A DNA stretch of 64,000 bases from Mycobacterium sp. MS1601. GTDB taxonomy: Bacteria > Actinomycetota > Actinomycetes > Mycobacteriales > Mycobacteriaceae. The stretch's first letter is position 1; each line of letters opens with the position of its first letter. The DNA lies in the NCBI RefSeq assembly GCF_001984215.1, contig NZ_CP019420.1, positions 5,828,001 through 5,892,000 on the forward strand, given 5' to 3'. Below, in pieces: positions 1 through 9,695 of the stretch. Under the pieces are notes generated by a model, which saw nothing but the letters and a program-made list of their open reading frames with translations, did no database searches and had not been told where the DNA came from. The position numbers and the translations under genes were made by a program.

Positions 1-111
1 ACTGTCGACGGCGAGACCGTGCGGCCCCAACCCGGCGGGTTCTACGGGGGCTGGATCACCAGTTCGGTGACGGGCCCGTTCAAGGGCGTGCCCGGATCGA
101 TGGGCTGGTAG
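1..111 (+). CDS. DUF427 domain protein, C-terminal fragment
   Basis: The frame open from base 1 encodes 36 residues and stops at TAG 109-111. The tail, containing FYGGWITSSVTGPFKG and ending in GSMGW, matches the conserved C-terminus of DUF427 proteins as I know the family. These are small conserved proteins of unknown function. The rest of the gene lies before the window. It converges on lgt, whose stop lies only 8 bases further on, so there is little room for a terminator between them. Family assignment rests on the tail alone. Confidence 0.6.
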   Translation, partial: TVDGETVRPQPGGFYGGWITSSVTGPFKGVPGSMGW

Positions 112-118
112 GCCGGAA

Positions 119-2107
119 CTAGCGCCGGCGGCGCAGTAGCCGGCTCAGCCGGGAGCCTTGCTGCTGGTCCGGTTGCGGCTCGGTGACCACGGCATAGTCA
201 CTGGCCGAACTGGCCGACTCGGCAGGCTGCTCTTCGGGCTCGTCGAACGGGTTGTCGTCCTCGGCAGTCTCCGCCTCGCCTTCGGCGGCCTCTTCCTCGC
301 CAGCGTCGGGCTCGTCGAGCTCTTCCTGCTGCTCGGAGGCCGGCGCTACAACCTCGGCAGGCTCCTCGAAACTCTCGAGATCGTCTGCATCAACCGGATC
401 GTGATCCTCGTCGATCAGTTGAGCTTCCTCGGCCTCGGCCTCAGGCTCCTCGATCAGCGCCTCGCCTTCGACAGCCTCTTCCTCCTCGGCGGCCTGCTCA
501 TCAACCTCAACCTTGGCGTCGGGCTCGTCGAGCTCTTCCTGCTGCTCGGACACCGGCGCGCCGACGGCAACGGGTTCGTCCAGGCTCTCCAGGTCCTCTT
601 CGTCAACCGGATCGTGATCCTCGTCGATCAGTTGAGCTTCCTCGGCCTCGGCGTCGGCCTCGGCTTCGGTCTCGACCACGACGTCGCCACCGGCGGTCAC
701 CTCGGCCTCAGGCTCCTCGATCAGCGCCTCGCCTTCGGCAGCCTCTTCCTCCTCGGCGGCCTGCTCATCAACCTCAACCTTGGCGTCGGGCTCGTCGAGC
801 TCTTCCTGCTGCTCGGACACCGGCGCGCCGACGGCAACGGGTTCGTCCAGGCTCTCCAGGTCCTCTTCGTCAACCGGGTCGTGATCCTCGTCGATCAGTT
901 GAGCTTCCTCGGCCTCGGCGTCGGTCTCGACCACGACGTCGCCACCGGCGGTCACCTCGGCCTCCCGATCGGCCTCGTCCAGCTCAGGCTCGTCCAGGTC
1001 GGGCTCGTCGGCCGGCACTTCGGCGGTCAGGAGATCGTCCTCGTCGACCGGCTCGGGTTCCGGCGCCGGCTCGGCGTCCAGCTGCTCGATCAGGGCTGTG
1101 GTCTCGGCGTTCGCGGGGTCCTCGTCAGCCGTCTTCTCCTCGTCGGCCGCCACCGTGGCCGCCGCCACCGCACCGGTGGTCGCAGCCGCAGCCACGACTT
1201 CCTTCTCCGCCTTCTCGACCACACCCTCGGATTCCGGCGCGTTGCCGCGCAGCGTCTCCGGAGCTTCGCGGCCCTTGGGCGCCAAGATGAAGTAGACGAT
1301 GGCGCCGATGAACACGAACGTCGCGGTGAACGAGTTGATCCGGATGCCCGCGATCAACGTGGCGAAGTCGTCGCGCATGAGCTCGACACCGAAGCGGCCG
1401 ATGCAGTAGCCGGCGACGTACAGGGCGAACAGTCGTCCGTGACCGATCTTGAAGCGCCGGTCCACATAGATCAGCAGGGCGAAAACCAGCAGGTTCCAGA
1501 GCAACTCGTACAGGAACGTCGGGTGCACCACGTAGGCGACCTCGCCGTTGGACACACCGTTGAGCGAGTTGACGTCGACGATGCCCGACGGGTCGACCCG
1601 GTAGAAGACCTCCATGCCCCACGGCAGATCGGTGGGCCGGCCGTAGAGCTCCTGGTTGAAGTAGTTGCCGAGCCTGCCGATGGCCTGGGCCAGCACGATG
1701 CCGGGAGCAATGGCGTCACCGAAGGCCGGCAGCGGGATCCCCCGGCGTCGACACCCGATCCACGCCCCGACCCCACCGAGCGCCACCGCACCCCAGATGC
1801 CGAGGCCGCCCTCCCAGATCTTCAGCGCGGCACCGAATCCAGCGCCCTCGGGCCCGAAATACTTCTCCCAGTCGGTGAGGACGTGGTAAACACGTCCACC
1901 GATCAGGCCGAACGGCACCGCCCACAAGGCGATGTCGTAGATGACACCGCGCTCGCCGCCGCGTGCCTCCCACCGGCGGTCACCGATGATCAGCGCGGCG
2001 ATGATGCCGACGATGATGCACAGCGCATAGGCACGAAGCGGGAACGGACCGAGGTGCCAGACACCCTGTGGCGGGCTGGGGAAGGCGGCCAGAAGCGTCG
2101 TGCTCAC
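119..2107 (-). CDS. lgt: prolipoprotein diacylglyceryl transferase with long acidic repeat tail
   Basis: Lgt transfers diacylglycerol from phosphatidylglycerol to the lipobox cysteine of prolipoproteins in the cytoplasmic membrane. The multi-pass catalytic part covers about residues 1-278 and carries the signature GRLGNYFNQELYG near 144-156 with several hydrophobic segments. Residues about 279-662 are a Glu/Asp/Ala-rich, probably disordered extension with internal repeats, ending in a basic patch (SRLSRLLRRRR). Mycobacterial Lgt proteins are known to be extended compared with enterobacterial ones of about 290 residues, but this tail exceeds the enzyme itself. The GTG start overlaps the trpA stop by 4 bp, so lgt closes the trp operon. 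Function is secure; the role of the tail is unknown. Confidence 0.95.
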   Translation of the reverse strand: MSTTLLAAFPSPPQGVWHLGPFPLRAYALCIIVGIIAALIIGDRRWEARGGERGVIYDIALWAVPFGLIGGRVYHVLTDWEKYFGPEGAGFGAALKIWEGGLGIWGAVALGGVGAWIGCRRRGIPLPAFGDAIAPGIVLAQAIGRLGNYFNQELYGRPTDLPWGMEVFYRVDPSGIVDVNSLNGVSNGEVAYVVHPTFLYELLWNLLVFALLIYVDRRFKIGHGRLFALYVAGYCIGRFGVELMRDDFATLIAGIRINSFTATFVFIGAIVYFILAPKGREAPETLRGNAPESEGVVEKAEKEVVAAAATTGAVAAATVAADEEKTADEDPANAETTALIEQLDAEPAPEPEPVDEDDLLTAEVPADEPDLDEPELDEADREAEVTAGGDVVVETDAEAEEAQLIDEDHDPVDEEDLESLDEPVAVGAPVSEQQEELDEPDAKVEVDEQAAEEEEAAEGEALIEEPEAEVTAGGDVVVETEAEADAEAEEAQLIDEDHDPVDEEDLESLDEPVAVGAPVSEQQEELDEPDAKVEVDEQAAEEEEAVEGEALIEEPEAEAEEAQLIDEDHDPVDADDLESFEEPAEVVAPASEQQEELDEPDAGEEEAAEGEAETAEDDNPFDEPEEQPAESASSASDYAVVTEPQPDQQQGSRLSRLLRRRR
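441..900. repeat. tandem 267-bp direct repeat inside lgt
   Basis: Bases 441-633 and 708-900 match at all but two positions over 193 bp, offset by 267 bp (89 codons). One change is Ala/Val and the other is silent. A third, more diverged unit lies around 300-420. The repeat is in frame with lgt and encodes units around AQLIDEDHDPVDEEDLES and SEQQEELDEPDA. Near-identity suggests a recent in-frame duplication or ongoing homogenisation. Confidence 0.9.
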
Positions 2108-2901
2108 CCAGGAACCTCAGTCACTTTCTGCCGGACGCCGGCTGCGAGTTCCTCGGTCAGGGCTGCCACGGCGGGCAGTCCGCTTTCCAGCGCGGAGACC
2201 AGAGCCGAGCCGACGATCACCCCGTCTGCGTACGAAGCGATGTCGGCAGCTTGTTCACGAGAGCGCACACCGAGTCCGACGCCGACCGGGATGTCGGACA
2301 CCGCTTTGACCCGGGCGACCAGTTCCGGCGCCGCGTTGGACACCACCTCCCGCGCACCGGTGACACCCATGGTCGATGCCGCATAGACGAAGCCGCGGGA
2401 AGCTTCGACGGTCGCCGCCAGCCGTTCCGGGGTCGAGGACGGGGCCACCAGGAAGATCCGATCCAAGCCGTGTTCGTCGGAGGCGACGAACCAGTCGTCG
2501 GCCTCGTCCGGGATCAGGTCCGGCGTGATGACACCCGCTCCACCTGCCGCGGCCAGATCCCTGGCGAAGGCGTCGACGCCGTAGCGCAGTACCGGGTTCC
2601 AGTACGACATCACCACCGCCTGACCACCGCGGTTGCTGATCGCTTCGACGGCCCTCAATGCGTCGCGCACCCGCACACCGCGCTTGAGGGCGATATCGGT
2701 GGCAACCGCGATGGTGGGGCCGTCCATTCCGGGGTCGGAGTAGGCGATTCCGACCTCGATGAGATCGCAGCCGGCGTCCACCAGTGTCGTCATGGCCTCG
2801 ATGGAGGTCTGCACGTCGGGAAAGCCGGTGGGCAGGTATCCGATCAGCGCGGCGCGGTCCTCGGCTCGGCAACTGTCGAACAGCGGTCCCAGCTTGCTCA
2901 T
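2104..2901 (-). CDS. trpA: tryptophan synthase alpha subunit
   Basis: TrpA cleaves indole-3-glycerol phosphate to indole and glyceraldehyde-3-phosphate in the alpha2beta2 tryptophan synthase complex. The 265-residue product has the usual family length. The catalytic Glu lies in [11 protein letters not shown] (Glu49) and the catalytic-loop equivalent is [12 protein letters not shown] chose the ATG at 2901 because it overlaps the trpB stop in a 4-bp ATGA junction and begins the conserved [12 protein letters not shown]; a longer upstream reading would run through trpB. The downstream lgt start overlaps its stop by 4 bp. Confidence 0.97.
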   Translation of the reverse strand: MSKLGPLFDSCRAEDRAALIGYLPTGFPDVQTSIEAMTTLVDAGCDLIEVGIAYSDPGMDGPTIAVATDIALKRGVRVRDALRAVEAISNRGGQAVVMSYWNPVLRYGVDAFARDLAAAGGAGVITPDLIPDEADDWFVASDEHGLDRIFLVAPSSTPERLAATVEASRGFVYAASTMGVTGAREVVSNAAPELVARVKAVSDIPVGVGLGVRSREQAADIASYADGVIVGSALVSALESGLPAVAALTEELAAGVRQKVTEVPG

Positions 2902-4166
2902 GACTGCACCGCCTCGTCGTCGAGCAGGCCGAACCACTTGGCCGCGGTGGCCACGTCCTTGTCGCCGCGTCCGGAGAGGTTGACGATGATGGCCGCGCTG
3001 GGCCCCATCTCGATACCCAACTTGAGTGCACCGGCGACAGCGTGAGCGGATTCGATGGCCGGGATGATGCCTTCGGTACGGCACAGCAACCGGAACGCAT
3101 CCATGGCTTCGGTGTCGGTGACGGGGCGGTATTCAGCGCGCCCGACGTCCTTGAGCAGCGCATGCTCGGGTCCGACGCCCGGATAGTCCAAACCTGCTGA
3201 GATGGAATGGGATTCGATGGTCTGACCGTCCTCGTCCTGCAACAGGTAGGAAAACGATCCCTGGAAGGCACCGGGTGAGCCGCCGGTGAAAGTGGCCGCA
3301 TGCCTGCCGGTTTGAACCCCGTCGCCGGCGGCCTCGAAACCCACCAACCGGACAGCCGGGTCATCGATGAAGGCGTGGAAGACGCCGATGGCGTTCGATC
3401 CCCCGCCGATACAGGCGGTGACCGCGTCGGGCAGCCGGCCCAGCTGATCCTGGATCTGCACGCGGGCTTCCATGCCGATGATCCGCTGGAAATCGCGGAC
3501 CATCAGTGGGAACGGGTGCGGACCCGCGGCGGTGCCGAAGGCGTAATAGGTGCTGTCGGCGTGGGCCACCCAATCGCGGAAGGTCTCGTTGATGGCGTCT
3601 TTGAGCGTCTTGGAACCCGACTCCACCGACACCACCTCGGCGCCGAGCAGTCGCATCCGCGCCACGTTCAGCGCCTGGCGGGCCGTGTCGACGGCACCCA
3701 TGTAGATGACACACTCGAGGTCCAGCAGGGCACACGCCGTGGCGGTGGCAACCCCGTGCTGGCCCGCACCGGTTTCGGCGATGACCCGGGTCTTGCCCAT
3801 CTGCTTGGCCAGCAACGCCTGCCCCAGCACATTGTTGATCTTGTGAGAACCGGTGTGGTTCAAGTCTTCTCGTTTGAGAAACAGGCGGGCGTTACCGGCA
3901 TGCTCAGAGAGTCGTTTGGCCTCGTACAGCGGCGACGGACGACCGCTGTAGTTCTTCTGGAGGTCGTCGAGCGTGTCGAGAAACGTCTGATCGCTGCGCG
4001 CCTTCTCATAGGCGGCGGTGACCTCTTCGATGACAGCCATCAGCGCCTCGGGCACCAGCCGGCCGCCGTAGCGTCCGAAGTGCCCGCGGGCGTCGGGGTC
4101 ATGCGATGTGGGCTCGGCGATGGCCGCGCTCATGCGCGGCAAGTCGTTGTTGGACAAATCCACCAT
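2898..4166 (-). CDS. trpB: tryptophan synthase beta subunit
   Basis: TrpB is the PLP-dependent subunit that condenses indole with serine to give tryptophan. The product has 422 residues. The PLP lysine lies in [10 protein letters not shown] (about Lys109), and the phosphate-binding GGGSNAIG loop follows in the C-terminal half. An internal ATG at about codon 12 ([17 protein letters not shown]) is an alternative start. The gene ends in an ATGA overlap with trpA, the usual coupling for a 1:1 complex, and lies 37 bp downstream of trpC. Confidence 0.97.
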   Translation of the reverse strand: MVDLSNNDLPRMSAAIAEPTSHDPDARGHFGRYGGRLVPEALMAVIEEVTAAYEKARSDQTFLDTLDDLQKNYSGRPSPLYEAKRLSEHAGNARLFLKREDLNHTGSHKINNVLGQALLAKQMGKTRVIAETGAGQHGVATATACALLDLECVIYMGAVDTARQALNVARMRLLGAEVVSVESGSKTLKDAINETFRDWVAHADSTYYAFGTAAGPHPFPLMVRDFQRIIGMEARVQIQDQLGRLPDAVTACIGGGSNAIGVFHAFIDDPAVRLVGFEAAGDGVQTGRHAATFTGGSPGAFQGSFSYLLQDEDGQTIESHSISAGLDYPGVGPEHALLKDVGRAEYRPVTDTEAMDAFRLLCRTEGIIPAIESAHAVAGALKLGIEMGPSAAIIVNLSGRGDKDVATAAKWFGLLDDEAVQS

Positions 4167-4203
4167 CAGAATCGGTTTTCGCGCGGGCGGGCCATAAGCC
4201 GCA

Positions 4204-5022
4204 CTAGCGAGCGGGTTTAGGGCAGGACGGATGAGCTCCGGCGGTCACCAGGTCTGCCACGGCAGAGCGCGGGTCACCGCTGGTTACCAGGCCTTCGCCC
4301 ACCAACACCGCGTCGGCGCCGGCTCCGGCGTAGGCCAACAGGTCGGCGGTGCCGCGAACACCGGACTCGGCGACCCGGATGACGTCACTGGGCAGACCGG
4401 GCGCGATACGTGCGAAGCAGTCGCGGTCCACCTCCAGAGTCTTCAGGTCGCGGGCATTGACCCCGATGACCTTGGCACCGGCTTGCAGAGCCCGGCTGGC
4501 CTCTTCCTCGGTGTGCACTTCGACCAGAGCGGTCATACCGAGCGATTCGGTGCGTTCCAGCAGCGACTCCAAGGCGGGCTGTTCCAGAGCCGCGACGATC
4601 AGCAGCAGCATGTCGGCGCCGTGGGCACGAGCCTCGTGAATCTGGTACGGCCGTACCACGAAGTCCTTGCGCAACACCGGGATGGTGACGGCGGCACGCA
4701 CCACGTCGAGATCGGCCAGCGATCCGTGGAATCGACGCTCCTCGGTCAGCACGCTGATGATGCGGGCGCCGCCGCTCTGATAGGCGCGGGCCAGATCTGC
4801 CGGATCGGCAATGTTGGCCAGCTGACCGCGGGACGGGCTGGCACGCTTGACTTCGGCGATGACGCCGATGCCGGGTTCACGCAGCGCAGCCATGACATCG
4901 CGCGGAGGGGGTGCGGCGTTGGCCGCTTCCTTGACCTCCGAGAGGCTGATGATCGCTTCGCGGGCGGCGACGTCAGCGCGGACTCCTTCGATGATCGAGT
5001 CGAGGACGGTCGCCGAACTCAT
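4204..5022 (-). CDS. trpC: indole-3-glycerol phosphate synthase
   Basis: TrpC cyclises carboxyphenylaminodeoxyribulose-5-phosphate to indole-3-glycerol phosphate, feeding TrpA. The 272-residue TIM barrel shows the family motifs [12 protein letters not shown] (near residues 55-66), [18 protein letters not shown] and VAESGVRG. It is monofunctional, with no fused PRAI domain, as in other mycobacteria. It lies 68 bp downstream of the trp-associated membrane protein and 37 bp before trpB. Confidence 0.96.
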   Translation of the reverse strand: MSSATVLDSIIEGVRADVAAREAIISLSEVKEAANAAPPPRDVMAALREPGIGVIAEVKRASPSRGQLANIADPADLARAYQSGGARIISVLTEERRFHGSLADLDVVRAAVTIPVLRKDFVVRPYQIHEARAHGADMLLLIVAALEQPALESLLERTESLGMTALVEVHTEEEASRALQAGAKVIGVNARDLKTLEVDRDCFARIAPGLPSDVIRVAESGVRGTADLLAYAGAGADAVLVGEGLVTSGDPRSAVADLVTAGAHPSCPKPAR

Positions 5023-5090
5023 CCCTGCCGGTCCCTTCTATACCTCAAGTACTTGTCCCGCAAGGGTAGCCGCTGAACGGCTCACACAGT

Positions 5091-5687
5091 TCACCGGCCC
5101 TCCTTCTCCGGACCCGATCCTGCGGTGGGGTCCCGCCCCTCATCGAGGGCGTCCCACATCATGCGCTCGGACATCGAGTCGTCGACGTCCTGAACTGCGG
5201 CGCGACGGGCCGCGGGCGCGGCATATTTGGTGTCGCTCGCCTTGGCGGTTCCTGCGCAGCGGATCAGCAGCACCGCACCCACCAGCGCGCACACAGCTGC
5301 CACCAGTGTCAGCACCGCTCCCCAGTAGAACCGCTGGCTGCCCACCAGGGATGCCACCGTCACCTCCACGAGACCGGCGCCCCGCATCGACACATCTCGC
5401 ACCACCCACTGGGTGATCGCGAGGTAGGCCATGAGCCCACTCGCGACGGCGACCAGGACGGCCAGCACCCGCAGCAGCCAGCCCCGAACCGCCAGCGCCG
5501 CCACCGCCGCGGCGAGGAGTAACAGAGCCAGCGGAGTGAGGGCGGCCGACCACGTGGCACCGTTCAGGGTGATGGTCTTGGGCTGTCCCAGGCCGTCGAA
5601 CGACGTGATCTCGACCCAGGGCAGCCTCGATGCCACCCAGAGTGCCAGCGCCGCCAGCACCATGAGCAGCTGAGCCACCCGGATCAT
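5091..5687 (-). CDS. Trp biosynthesis-associated membrane protein (TIGR02234 type)
   Basis: This 198-residue protein has about four hydrophobic segments (near residues 5-20, 48-65, 70-88 and 125-145) and a polar C-terminal tail. It begins MIRVAQLLMVLAALALWVAS. Proteins of this type sit between trpE and trpC in actinobacteria, including the Rv1610 position in M. tuberculosis; their biochemical role is not established. The ATG overlaps the trpE stop by one base (TGATG), so it is probably translationally coupled. Membership of the tryptophan operon is clear, but a direct part in the pathway is only inferred from conserved position. Confidence 0.85.
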   Translation of the reverse strand: MIRVAQLLMVLAALALWVASRLPWVEITSFDGLGQPKTITLNGATWSAALTPLALLLLAAAVAALAVRGWLLRVLAVLVAVASGLMAYLAITQWVVRDVSMRGAGLVEVTVASLVGSQRFYWGAVLTLVAAVCALVGAVLLIRCAGTAKASDTKYAAPAARRAAVQDVDDSMSERMMWDALDEGRDPTAGSGPEKEGR

Positions 5688-7215
5688 CAGGGCGCCCGCA
5701 ACGTCTCGGCGGCGGCCACCGCGTTGAGCACCGCCTTGGCCTTGTTGGCCGACTCGGTGTACTCGTACGGACCGTTCGAGTCGGCCACCACTCCGCCGCC
5801 GGCCTGCACGTAGGCGGTGCCGTCACGCATGAGGGCGGTGCGAATCGCGATGGCGAAGTCGGCGTTGCCCGCGAAATCGAGGTAGCCGAGCACACCGCCG
5901 TAGAGGCCGCGGCGCGTCTTCTCCACCTCTTCGATGAGCTCCATGGCCCGGACCTTCGGCGCACCCGACAGGGTGCCCGCCGGGAAACACGCGGTCACCG
6001 CGTCGAGTGCGGTGCGCCCCTCGGCCAGCAGTCCGCTGACCGAGGACACCAGGTGCATGACGTGGCTGTAGCGCTCGATGTGGCTGTAGTCCTCCACACG
6101 GACCGTGCCGGGAACGCAGACGCGGCCCAGATCGTTGCGACCCAGGTCCACCAGCATCAGATGCTCGGCGCGCTCCTTCTCGTCGGACAGCAGCTCCTTC
6201 GCGAGCAACTGGTCCTCCTCTTCGGTGTCGCCGCGCCACCGGGTACCGGCGATCGGGTGGGTCTGCGCCCAGCCGTCCTTGACCGTGACCAACGCTTCGG
6301 GGCTGGAGCCGACAATCGAAAACGCCGTTCCGCCTTGGTCATCCGGTACGTGTAGCAGGTACATGTACGGGCTCGGATTGGACACCCGCAGCATCCGGTA
6401 GACATCAATAGGGTCAGCTTGGGTAGTCATCTCGAAGCGCTGCGACGGCACCACCTGGAACGCCTCACCGGCTTCGATGTCCCCGACGAGCTTGTCGACA
6501 ATCGCGGTGTACTCCTCGACGGTGCGCTGGGAGCGGTGCGTGGGCTCAGGTCTGCTGAACGTCGAGACAGTGGACGCCAGCGGCTGGCTGAGTGCTTCGG
6601 TCATCACGTCGAGTCGAGCCACCGCGTCGTCGTAGGCCCAGTCCACCCGCTCGTTGGTGCCGTTCCAGTTCACGGCGTTGGCGATGAGCGTGATGGTGCC
6701 CTCGTGATGGTCAACGGCAGCCAAGTCGGTGGCCAGCAGCATGAGCATGTCGGGCAGCTGAAGGTCATCGACGGCCAGATCCGGCAGCCGCTCCAGCCGA
6801 CGGACCAGGTCGTAGGCGAAAAAGCCGACCATCCCCCCGACAACGGCGGCAATCCCGGCAGCGCGGCCGTCTCGAGCAGTTCCAGCGTCGCTTTGAGCGC
6901 GGCCAGCGGGTCACCACCACGAGGTGCGTCCTGCGGGACCGTGCCCAACCACACCGCTTGCCCTTCGCGCACCGTCAGCGCCGAGGGTGCCCCAGCACCG
7001 ATGAACGACCACCGCGACCAGGACCGCCCGTTTTCGGCCGACTCCAGCAGGAAGGTGCCGGGACGGTTTGCGGACAGCTTGCGGTATGCAGACAGCGGAG
7101 TTTCGCTGTCTGCCAGCACCTTACGGACCACCGGCACGACGCGGTGTTCGGCGGCCAGGACGGTGAAGTCCTCGCGGGTGGTGGTCACGGCGGTGACACT
7201 GACGTTCGTCGACAC
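5687..7215 (-). pseudogene. trpE: anthranilate synthase component I, apparent frameshift
   Basis: TrpE makes anthranilate from chorismate, the first committed step to tryptophan. The N-terminal part (from GTG 7215, preceded by GGGAGG) reads through [20 protein letters not shown] to [10 protein letters not shown] and then loses homology. The rest resumes in the -1-related frame at [19 protein letters not shown] and carries the chorismate-binding motifs ([33 protein letters not shown]) to the stop. One extra G in the G6 run (bases 6833-6838, C6 on the plus strand) would restore one protein of about 509 residues. The downstream trp genes are intact, so a sequencing or assembly deletion is likelier than true loss. 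If real, the strain would be a tryptophan auxotroph unless another trpE exists. Confidence 0.9.
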
Positions 7216-7267
7216 CGGGCTATCCTCCCAGATCCGCCAAATCGGCCGCGGCGTAGCGTGACCTTGC

Positions 7268-7729
7268 ATGAAACGCGGGGACGTCGTCGATGACTTTGTT
7301 CTGCCTGATCAAACTGGTGCCGATCGTCGATTCAGCGACTTTCTGGCCCAGGGTCCGGTTGTGCTGTTCTTCTATCCGGCAGCCATGACGTCCGGCTGCA
7401 CCAAGGAGGCCTGCCACTTCCGCGACCTCGCCGCCGAGTTTGCGGCCGTGGGTGGTCAGCGAGTCGGGATCAGCACCGACGCCGTCGACAAACAAGCACA
7501 GTTCGCCCAGAAGGAGCGCTTCGACTATCCCCTGCTCTCGGATGCCGACGCAACGGTTGCGACGGCCTTCGGGGTGAAGCGCGGCCTGTTGGGCAAGTTC
7601 ATGCCGGTGAAGCGGACGACATTCGTGATCGACACCGATCGCAGGGTGCTCGACGTGATCGCCAGTGAGATCAGCATGGACTCGCACGCCGACAAGGCGC
7701 TCGAGGTACTGCGAAAGCGGGCGAAGTAG
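7268..7729 (+). CDS. bcpB: Bcp/PrxQ-type peroxiredoxin
   Basis: A thiol-dependent peroxidase reducing hydroperoxides in the cytosol. The 153-residue thioredoxin-fold protein has the peroxidatic Cys44 in [15 protein letters not shown] and a candidate resolving Cys49, the C-X4-C arrangement of the PrxQ/Bcp subfamily. It is divergent from trpE with only 52 bp between starts, matching the Rv1608c (bcpB) neighbourhood of M. tuberculosis. A TAGCGT -10-like element at 7254-7259 lies 8 bases before the ATG, so the mRNA may be leaderless. It converges with hisI 9 bp downstream. Confidence 0.9.
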   Translation: MKRGDVVDDFVLPDQTGADRRFSDFLAQGPVVLFFYPAAMTSGCTKEACHFRDLAAEFAAVGGQRVGISTDAVDKQAQFAQKERFDYPLLSDADATVATAFGVKRGLLGKFMPVKRTTFVIDTDRRVLDVIASEISMDSHADKALEVLRKRAK

Positions 7730-7738
7730 CAGCGGGCA

Positions 7739-8086
7739 CTACTCCGAGGGCAGCAGCACATCCGCGTCGAAGCAGGTGTGATCGCCGGTGTGGCAGGCAC
7801 CACCCACCTGATCGACCACCAGCAGCACGGTGTCCCCGTCACAGTCCAGGCGCACAGAGTGCACGTGCTGGGTATGCCCGGACGTCGCACCCTTGATCCA
7901 CTGCTCGCCACGCGATCGCGAGAAGTACGTGGCCTCGCGCGTCGCCAGGGTGCGGGCCAGGGCGTCGTCGTCCATCCAGGCGACCATCAGCACGTCACCG
8001 GTACCACGTTCCTGCACCACGGCGGTGAACAAGCCGTCGGCGTTGCGCTTCAACCGCTCGGCAACAACAGGGTCCAACGACGTCAT
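7739..8086 (-). CDS. hisI: phosphoribosyl-AMP cyclohydrolase
   Basis: HisI opens the adenine ring of phosphoribosyl-AMP, the third step of histidine synthesis. The 115-residue protein shows the metal-binding motifs LDCDGD and [11 protein letters not shown] and the substrate loop [18 protein letters not shown]. It is monofunctional; the HisE pyrophosphohydrolase is not in the window. Its ATG overlaps the hisF stop by 4 bp and it is the last gene of the his operon. Confidence 0.96.
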   Translation of the reverse strand: MTSLDPVVAERLKRNADGLFTAVVQERGTGDVLMVAWMDDDALARTLATREATYFSRSRGEQWIKGATSGHTQHVHSVRLDCDGDTVLLVVDQVGGACHTGDHTCFDADVLLPSE

Positions 8087-8880
8087 CGGACACAGATCCC
8101 GTCAGCAGCCATGGCTGCCTTCACCTGACCGATGGTCAGCTCCTTGAAGTGAAACACGCTGGCCGCCAACACAGCATCGGCACCGGCGTGCACCGCCGGC
8201 GCGAAGTGCTCGACTGCACCGGCGCCCCCGCTGGCGATCACCGGCACTGTCACGGCGGCACGCACCGCACGCAACATCGGCAGGTCGAATCCCGCTTTGG
8301 TGCCGTCGGCGTCCATGGAGTTCAACAGGATCTCGCCCACGCCGAGTTCGGCTCCACGCCTTGCCCATTCGACTGCATCGATACCGGTGCCACGGCGACC
8401 GCCGTAGGTGGTGACCTCCCACCCGGATGGAGTGGACCTCGAGCCGTCCTGATTCAGAGGCGCGGTGCGGGCGTCGACCGACAGCACGATGCACTGGGAT
8501 CCGAACTGCCGCGACATCTCGGCCAGCAGGTCCGGCCTGGCGATGGCGGCGGTGTTCACCGACACCTTGTCCGCACCGGCCCGCAGCAGCACGTCCACAT
8601 CGGCAACCGCGCGCACTCCCCCGCCGACGGTCAGCGGGATGAACACCTGCTCGGCGGTGCGGCGCACCACCTCGAGCATGGTGGCCCGGCCCGACGACGA
8701 CGCGGTGACGTCCAAGAAGGTCAACTCGTCGGCGCCCTCGGCGTCGTAGACCGCGGCGAGCTCGACGGGATCGCCTGCGTCACGCAGGTTCTCGAAGTTG
8801 ACCCCCTTGACTACGCGCCCGGCGTCGACGTCCAGGCACGGGATCACCCGAGTGGCCAGAGTGGTTTGCGCAATGGTCAT
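8083..8880 (-). CDS. hisF: imidazole glycerol phosphate synthase cyclase subunit
   Basis: HisF uses ammonia delivered by HisH to convert PRFAR into imidazole glycerol phosphate and AICAR. The 265-residue TIM barrel has the catalytic Asp in [16 protein letters not shown] and the second active-site region in [17 protein letters not shown] used the ATG at 8880, which overlaps the impA stop by 4 bp; the open frame extends upstream only through impA. Its partner hisH is three genes upstream. Confidence 0.97.
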   Translation of the reverse strand: MTIAQTTLATRVIPCLDVDAGRVVKGVNFENLRDAGDPVELAAVYDAEGADELTFLDVTASSSGRATMLEVVRRTAEQVFIPLTVGGGVRAVADVDVLLRAGADKVSVNTAAIARPDLLAEMSRQFGSQCIVLSVDARTAPLNQDGSRSTPSGWEVTTYGGRRGTGIDAVEWARRGAELGVGEILLNSMDADGTKAGFDLPMLRAVRAAVTVPVIASGGAGAVEHFAPAVHAGADAVLAASVFHFKELTIGQVKAAMAADGICVR

Positions 8881-9695
8881 CGGTAGTCCTCCGGGTTGCC
8901 CGCCGATTTCACGATGTCGAGAATCTCGCCGTGCACACCCGGAGCGGCGGCCAGAGCCGAGCTGGCCGCGGGCGTCCACGGCGCGCCCGTCAGGTCGGTG
9001 ACGATGCCGCCCGCCGCCCGCACCAGGGCCACACCGGCCGCGTAATCCCACACATGATCACCGAACGTCACCGCGCCGGCGAGAATTCCGTCCGCGACAA
9101 ACGCCAGGTCCACCCCCGTGGCACCGTGCATACGCAGGCGCGAGCACTCCCGGCTCAAGTTCTCCAGCACCGCGAGGCGGTAGCGCCCCGGATACCGCCC
9201 TCGCCAGTCGACATTGAACGTGCCGAAGCCGACTATCGAGTCCGTGAGCGCCGGGGACTCCAGCGGCGGCTGGGCAACTCCGTTGGTCAGCAGAGGCCGG
9301 CCCACCACCGCGGTGTAGCGCTGATCGGTGAACGGCAGCCAGGTCAACCCGGCTACGGGCTCACCGTGGTTCATCAGCCCCAGCAAGATCGCGGCCATGG
9401 GTGACCCCGCAGCGTAGTTGAACGTCCCGTCGATGGGATCGAGCACCCACACCAGTTCCGAATCGACCGGGGCGCCCCCGAATTCCTCGCCGTGCACACC
9501 GATGCCGGTGCGCTCTGTCAGCGCCGAGACCACCTCACGCTCGATGGCCAGATCGATCTCGGTGGCGAAGTCGTTGCCCTTCTTCCGGACCGCCGAGTCG
9601 GCGCGGTGACCCGCCAGGAAACGCTCCACCACACTGTCCAGAATGGTCGCCGCAGTCGCCACCAGGTCGTCGAGATCACCCGGGTAATCGGTCAT
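8877..9695 (-). CDS. impA: inositol monophosphatase family protein ImpA
   Basis: A Mg-dependent phosphatase of the IMPase fold, 272 residues. The metal-binding motifs are GEE near residues 69-71, DPIDGT at 86-91, and WDYAAG in the C-terminal half. In mycobacteria this position, between hisA and hisF, holds impA (Rv1604), studied as an inositol phosphatase paralogue. The placement inside a his operon also allows a histidinol-phosphatase role, which other IMPase-like proteins perform. Sequence alone cannot decide between the two. Both ends overlap neighbours by 4 bp (hisA stop, hisF start). Confidence 0.9.
   Translation of the reverse strand: MTDYPGDLDDLVATAATILDSVVERFLAGHRADSAVRKKGNDFATEIDLAIEREVVSALTERTGIGVHGEEFGGAPVDSELVWVLDPIDGTFNYAAGSPMAAILLGLMNHGEPVAGLTWLPFTDQRYTAVVGRPLLTNGVAQPPLESPALTDSIVGFGTFNVDWRGRYPGRYRLAVLENLSRECSRLRMHGATGVDLAFVADGILAGAVTFGDHVWDYAAGVALVRAAGGIVTDLTGAPWTPAASSALAAAPGVHGEILDIVKSAGNPEDYR

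Noticed and set aside
300..950. Repeats resembling a CRISPR or minisatellite array
   Set aside because: The units are long, in frame with lgt and encode matching protein repeats; there are no short uniform repeats with unique spacers.
158..2386. Long plus-strand open frame (742 codons) opposite lgt and trpA
   Set aside because: It is the antisense of the GC-rich acidic repeat; the Leu/Gly/Val-rich translation has no family pattern, and lgt is clearly real.
2255..3364. Overlapping minus-strand frame of 369 codons across trpA/trpB
   Set aside because: It is out of frame with both conserved enzymes and is Arg/Pro-rich, as typical shadow frames are in GC-rich DNA.
5687..6832. Separate truncated gene starting at ATG 6832 as a distinct chorismate-utilising enzyme
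   Set aside because: The upstream frame supplies exactly the missing TrpE N-terminus up to the C6 run, so one frameshifted trpE explains both.
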